This document shows, one piece after another, positions 60,417 to 64,000 of a DNA stretch of 64,000 nt; the first letter of the stretch is position 1, and the number at the start of each line of letters is the position of its first letter. The translations under genes and the position numbers were made by a program. The notes beneath the pieces were generated by a model. The model saw only the letters and a list, made by a program, of their open reading frames with translations. It ran no database searches and was not told the DNA's origin. The DNA comes from Amycolatopsis orientalis DSM 43388 (GTDB lineage Bacteria > Actinomycetota > Actinomycetes > Mycobacteriales > Pseudonocardiaceae): NCBI RefSeq assembly GCF_000411975.1, contig NZ_ASXG01000092.1, positions 1-64,000 of the forward strand, in the 5' to 3' direction.

Positions 60417-61970
60417 TCAGTTTCCTTCCGCGATCGTGGTGGCGAACGGCCCGGCGGCCTTCACCCGGACATGAACGGCGGATCCGCCGCCGAGGTGGGT
60501 AAGCGGAACGTCCTCGGCGTCGACGACCCGCACGTGCCGCGGGTCCGCGCCGGCCTCGACCGCGCGCGCGATCGCCTCTTTCCTGGCCTGTGCCAGCGCT
60601 TCGGCGCGAGTGGACTCGGCCAGGTTGTACACGCGATCCACTTCGCCGCCCGCCTCGGCGAACGCCGCGCCCACCGCGTTGGCCACCCCCGCTTGTTCGG
60701 GGATCACCAGCTCGGGCAGGTCCGGCGCGACCGCCAGCAGCGCCGCACCGCCGCCGACCACGACCACCGGGGTGTCGCTGGCCTGCAGCTTCGCTTTCTC
60801 GACGGCCTGCGCGACGCGGTCGGCCGCCACCGCCAAGGCCCGCCGCACTGTCTCGGGGTCGAGATCGGCGACTCGGCCGGGGTCTCCCATCGGGGACGCT
60901 CCGGCCGCGACCGCGACGTCGCTGAAGGTCAGCTTGTCCCCGCCGAAAATCTTGGCTTCGGAGGTGATGCGGTAGCCCACGCTCTCCGGACCGACTCTCT
61001 CGCCGCCGTCCCCGATGACCGTGCCGCCGCCGAGCGCCATCGACAACACGTCCGGAATCCGGAAGTTGCTGCGGACGCCGGCCAGGCTCAGGGCGACCGT
61101 GGACTCGCGGGGGAAACCGTTCTGCAGCAAGCCGACGTCGGTGGTGGTCCCGCCGACGTCGACGACGACGGCGTTCTCGATCCCGGTCAGCAGCGCGGCC
61201 CCGCGCATCGAGTTCGTGGGTCCGGACGCGATGGTGAAGATCGGGAACCGGCGGGCCCGGTCGAGGGTCAGCACCGTGCCGTCGTTCTGGGACAACAGGA
61301 CCGGAGCGTCGATCCCGGCCTGCGCGACGACTTCCTCGAGTCCGTCGATCACCCGGCCGGCCAGCTCCAGCAAGGCGGCGTTGAGGATCGTCGCGTTCTC
61401 GCGTTCGAGCAGGCCGACCCGCCCGACCTGACCGGACCGGGTCACCGTCACTCCGGGCAGTTCGTCCCGCAGCAGTTTTTCCGCCGCCAGCTCGGGTTCC
61501 GGGTTCACCGTCGAGAACACCGAGCTGAGCGCGACGTGCCGGACCCCGGCCTCGGCGATCTTCTTGGCGATCGCGCGGAGGCCGACCTCGTCGACCTCGC
61601 CCAGCGGCCGGCCGTCGAACTGGGCGCCGCCCGCGCAGACGTGGAACTGGTCTCCGACCACCGGTTTCAGGTGCTCGGGCCAGTCGAGCATGGGCAGCAG
61701 GCTCTGCGGCGGCGTCGCGAGCCGCACCACCGCGACCCGGGCCAGCCCGCGTGCCTGCGCGATCGCGTTGATGAAGTGCGTGGTGCCGATGAACACCGAC
61801 GACACCTCGGCCGCGCCGATCTCGCGCAGCACCTCGGTCAACGCGGCGAGGATGCCGATCGTGACGTCCTCGGTGGTCGGGGTCTTGGCGGCCGCGACGA
61901 CCGTGCGGCCGTCGAGCGCGACCGCGTCGGTATTGGTGCCGCCGACGTCGATGCCGATCCGGACGGGCAT
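60417..61970 (-). CDS. Hydantoinase/oxoprolinase A-type ASKHA protein
   Basis: A 517-residue protein of the hydantoinase A/5-oxoprolinase group with ATP-binding ASKHA motifs: GIDVGGTNTDAVAL at the N-terminus, IASGPTNSMRGA and VVDVGGTTTDVGLL in the middle, and PVVVVGGGAALLA near the C-terminus. At 517 residues it lacks the C-terminal part of full-length (about 690) HyuA, as do other DUF917-linked members. The presumed role is ATP-dependent opening of a cyclic imide or lactam, by analogy. ATG at 61970. Confidence 0.88.
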   Translation of the reverse strand: MPVRIGIDVGGTNTDAVALDGRTVVAAAKTPTTEDVTIGILAALTEVLREIGAAEVSSVFIGTTHFINAIAQARGLARVAVVRLATPPQSLLPMLDWPEHLKPVVGDQFHVCAGGAQFDGRPLGEVDEVGLRAIAKKIAEAGVRHVALSSVFSTVNPEPELAAEKLLRDELPGVTVTRSGQVGRVGLLERENATILNAALLELAGRVIDGLEEVVAQAGIDAPVLLSQNDGTVLTLDRARRFPIFTIASGPTNSMRGAALLTGIENAVVVDVGGTTTDVGLLQNGFPRESTVALSLAGVRSNFRIPDVLSMALGGGTVIGDGGERVGPESVGYRITSEAKIFGGDKLTFSDVAVAAGASPMGDPGRVADLDPETVRRALAVAADRVAQAVEKAKLQASDTPVVVVGGGAALLAVAPDLPELVIPEQAGVANAVGAAFAEAGGEVDRVYNLAESTRAEALAQARKEAIARAVEAGADPRHVRVVDAEDVPLTHLGGGSAVHVRVKAAGPFATTIAEGN

Positions 61971-61998
61971 GAGAGTCACTCCTTCGGATAGTGCGAGG

Positions 61999-62985
61999 TC
62001 AGACCTCGCGACGAGCGCGGTCGATGCCGACGGCGACCAGCAGGACGACGCCCTGCACCGCGCCGACCCAGAACTGCGGCATCCCGCTGAGCAGCAAGAT
62101 GTTCGAGAGGACGACCAGGAACAGCAGACCGAGCAGGGTCCCGGCCAAGCTGCCCTGCCCGCCGGAGAACCGGGTGCCGCCGAGCAGCACGGCGGTGAGC
62201 GCGAAGAATTCGTTGCCGAGCCCCGCACTGGGGTCCGCGGCGCCCAGGGTGCCGACCAGCAGCAGCCCGGCGATCGCCGCGCACAGCGCGCAGATTCCGT
62301 AGCAGGCCATCGTCACCCGGTCGACCGGCACGCCGGCCAGCCGGGCGGCTTCCCGGTTGCTGCCGACCGCGTACACGTTGCGGCCGAAGACGGTGCGGTT
62401 CAACACGATCCACAACACCGCGAACACCGCCGCCGCGACCAGCACCGGGATCCGGACGCCGAGCACCGAGCCGTTCGCGATCGCGTCGAGCGCGGGGCTG
62501 AACACGGGTTTGCTGGAGCCGTCCAGGATCACCCGCAGCAGGCTGGGCAGGATGGTAAAACTGGCCAGCGTCACGATGAAGAAGTTCATCTTCGCCTTCG
62601 CGATCAGCACGCCGTGCACGAACCCGCCGATCGCGACCGCCGCCCCGAGGCACAGGACGATCACGACGCCGTCGGGCAGCTGCCAGCCGACGAGCAGGAA
62701 CACCATCCCGCCGACGAAGCCCTGCATCGCGCCGGTCGACAGGTCGAATCCGACCTGCAGCACCACGAACGTCTGCCCCAGCGCCATGATCAAGACCGCG
62801 GCGTAGGTGGCCAGCTGGACCATCAGGTAGGGGCCGCTGCGCAGCTGGCCGAGAAACGGCAGCGCCCCCAGGAACAGCGCGACCGTGACGGCCAGGAACA
62901 GGCCTTGCTGGCGGGCCGTCCCGGAGAACCGGGGCCGGCCGGGGACAGTCTGGGCCGCCGGGTCGGCGGTTCTGGCGAGGATCAT
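61999..62985 (-). CDS. ABC transporter permease (BPD_transp_2, sugar/nucleoside type)
   Basis: A 328-residue permease of the RbsC/branched-chain type with about 9-10 helices; GFDLSTGAMQGFVGG and GVPVDRVTMACYGICAL (EAA-like contact region preceded by GSNREAARLAG) are the family signatures. ATG overlaps the upstream ATPase stop (ATGA). With the ATPase it imports a sugar-like, nucleoside or heterocyclic compound; the binding protein is expected outside the window. Confidence 0.92.
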   Translation of the reverse strand: MILARTADPAAQTVPGRPRFSGTARQQGLFLAVTVALFLGALPFLGQLRSGPYLMVQLATYAAVLIMALGQTFVVLQVGFDLSTGAMQGFVGGMVFLLVGWQLPDGVVIVLCLGAAVAIGGFVHGVLIAKAKMNFFIVTLASFTILPSLLRVILDGSSKPVFSPALDAIANGSVLGVRIPVLVAAAVFAVLWIVLNRTVFGRNVYAVGSNREAARLAGVPVDRVTMACYGICALCAAIAGLLLVGTLGAADPSAGLGNEFFALTAVLLGGTRFSGGQGSLAGTLLGLLFLVVLSNILLLSGMPQFWVGAVQGVVLLVAVGIDRARREV

Positions 62986-64000
62986 GGCAGCGCTTCCTCC
63001 AGGTCCGATCCGAGCGAGGCGGCGAGCACCTCGTCCGGGGTGACGTCGCCGACCGGACGGTCGAGGACGATCCGGCCGTCGCGCAGCACGACGACCCGGT
63101 CCGAGATCTCGAACAGTTCGTCGAATTCGCTGCACACGGCGACGACCGCGCTCCCCTTCGCCGCCGCCTCGGCGAGCGCGGCGTGGATGGCGCCCCGGGC
63201 GGACGCGTCCACCCCCTGGGTGGGTTCGTCGGCGATCACGAGCTTCGCCCCGCGCGACAGGGCCCGGCCGACGACGAGTTTCTGCTGATTGCCGCCGGAC
63301 AGCAGGGCCGCCGGCCGCTCGGGGTCGGGCGGGCGGATCTCGAATCTCTCGATCAGCGCCGTGCCCGCCGCGCGTTCGACCGGACGGCGCCGGAACGGTC
63401 CGCGGCGCAGACCCGGATCGCCCCGGCCGACCAGGAGATTGATCGAGACCGGGAGATCGCCGAGAATCCCGGTCTGCTGGCGGTCTTCCGGGATGTAGGC
63501 GACCCCGGCGGCTTGTGCCGAACGGATGTCGCCGAGGCGCACCGGCCGGCCTTCGACGGTCACCCGCCCCGCTTCGGCCGGCCAGGCGCCGGCGAGCACC
63601 GACGCCAGCCGGGACCGGCCGCTGCCGCTCTGCCCCGCGATCCCCACGATCTCGCCGGAATACGCGACCAGCTCGTCTACCTCGAGCCCTCGCCAGCCCC
63701 GCAGGCCGCGTGCTTCGAGGACGACGTGCCCCCGGTCCGGCGTGTGGCGAGCGCGGTCCGGCCGCTCCGCCGCCGACAGCAACCGCACGACCGCCTGCTC
63801 GGTGCCCGGCCCCACCGGTCCGGTGTGGCTCACTTTTCCGTTGCGCAGCACGACGACGTCGTCCGCCAGTTCGAGGACGTCGCGCAGCCGGTGCGAGACG
63901 AGCACGACGGTCCCGCCGCCGGCGACGAACGTCCGGATCAGCGCGTGCAGCCGTTCGACCCCGTCCTCGTCGAGCACCGCGGTCGGTTCGTCCAGCATCA
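62982..64000 (-). CDS. ABC transporter ATP-binding protein (RbsA-type), 5' end outside window
   Basis: The last 339 codons of a double-ATPase sugar-type ABC protein. The visible part starts at Walker B of the first domain (MLDEPTAVLDEDG), has its switch His (LVSHRL), then the whole second domain: Walker A GQSGSGRSRL, signature LSGGNQQKLVVGRAL and Walker B VIADEPTQGVD. The second-domain P-loop has Arg in place of Lys, as is usual for this type. The gene runs off the right edge. Confidence 0.92.
   Translation of the reverse strand, partial: MLDEPTAVLDEDGVERLHALIRTFVAGGGTVVLVSHRLRDVLELADDVVVLRNGKVSHTGPVGPGTEQAVVRLLSAAERPDRARHTPDRGHVVLEARGLRGWRGLEVDELVAYSGEIVGIAGQSGSGRSRLASVLAGAWPAEAGRVTVEGRPVRLGDIRSAQAAGVAYIPEDRQQTGILGDLPVSINLLVGRGDPGLRRGPFRRRPVERAAGTALIERFEIRPPDPERPAALLSGGNQQKLVVGRALSRGAKLVIADEPTQGVDASARGAIHAALAEAAAKGSAVVAVCSEFDELFEISDRVVVLRDGRIVLDRPVGDVTPDEVLAASLGSDLEEALP

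Overview
This is a high-GC actinobacterial chromosome segment: third codon positions are almost all G or C, GTG starts are common, and many neighbouring genes are coupled by 4-base ATGA/GTGA overlaps. The gene content (lipid-transfer thiolase and fused acyl-CoA dehydrogenase operon, many TetR regulators, copper amine oxidase, APC permeases) and the repeated palindrome GTCCACWGTGGAC suggest the Pseudonocardiaceae, most likely Amycolatopsis. That assignment is inference. No rRNA, tRNA, CRISPR array or intact mobile element was recognised.

Left part (1-13.7 kb): two adjacent secreted phosphoesterases (acid phosphatase/phospholipase C type) behind a PHO-box-like repeat; a VIT-type transporter; an L,D-transpeptidase lipoprotein; a GT39-type membrane glycosyltransferase; then a five-gene minus-strand acyl-CoA oxidation operon (lipid-transfer thiolase, SRPBCC protein, MaoC hydratase, SDR, fused double acyl-CoA dehydrogenase) with a divergent TetR gene. 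Two copies of a TGGACAC palindrome lie between operon and regulator.

Middle (14.7-24 kb): a self-contained catabolic island with flavin amine oxidase, APC permease, aldehyde dehydrogenase, ADP-forming-type CoA ligase and acyl-CoA dehydrogenase, plus two related TetR-type regulators, one fused to an N-terminal XRE domain. Three TGACT-type inverted repeats at the gene starts tie it into one regulon. The logic is amine to aldehyde to acid to acyl-CoA to enoyl-CoA. After it come a secreted Asp-box (sialidase-like) protein, a MarR regulator whose operator lies in a gene remnant, an amidohydrolase/MFS/Lrp unit, an unrecognised 48-aa plus membrane-protein pair, a CGNR protein, a GNAT, an epoxide hydrolase with divergent TetR and strong operators, a two-component system, and a DUF1501/DUF1800 pair.

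Right part (40-64 kb): two unrecognised membrane proteins; a GntR-controlled, translationally coupled aldolase/MFS/C-N hydrolase operon; a CxxC protein and a VOC protein; a gene-poor stretch (47.2-47.7 kb); a permease with a divergent GlxA-type regulator; an IS3-like transposase remnant beside a nucleotidyltransferase; a copper amine oxidase operon with permease and a Met-rich membrane protein, divergent from a second permease plus IclR regulator; and, to the window edge, an ABC importer with hydantoinase-like, DUF917 and amidohydrolase genes. The recurring theme is import and stepwise oxidation or hydrolysis of nitrogen-containing small molecules, each unit with its own regulator.
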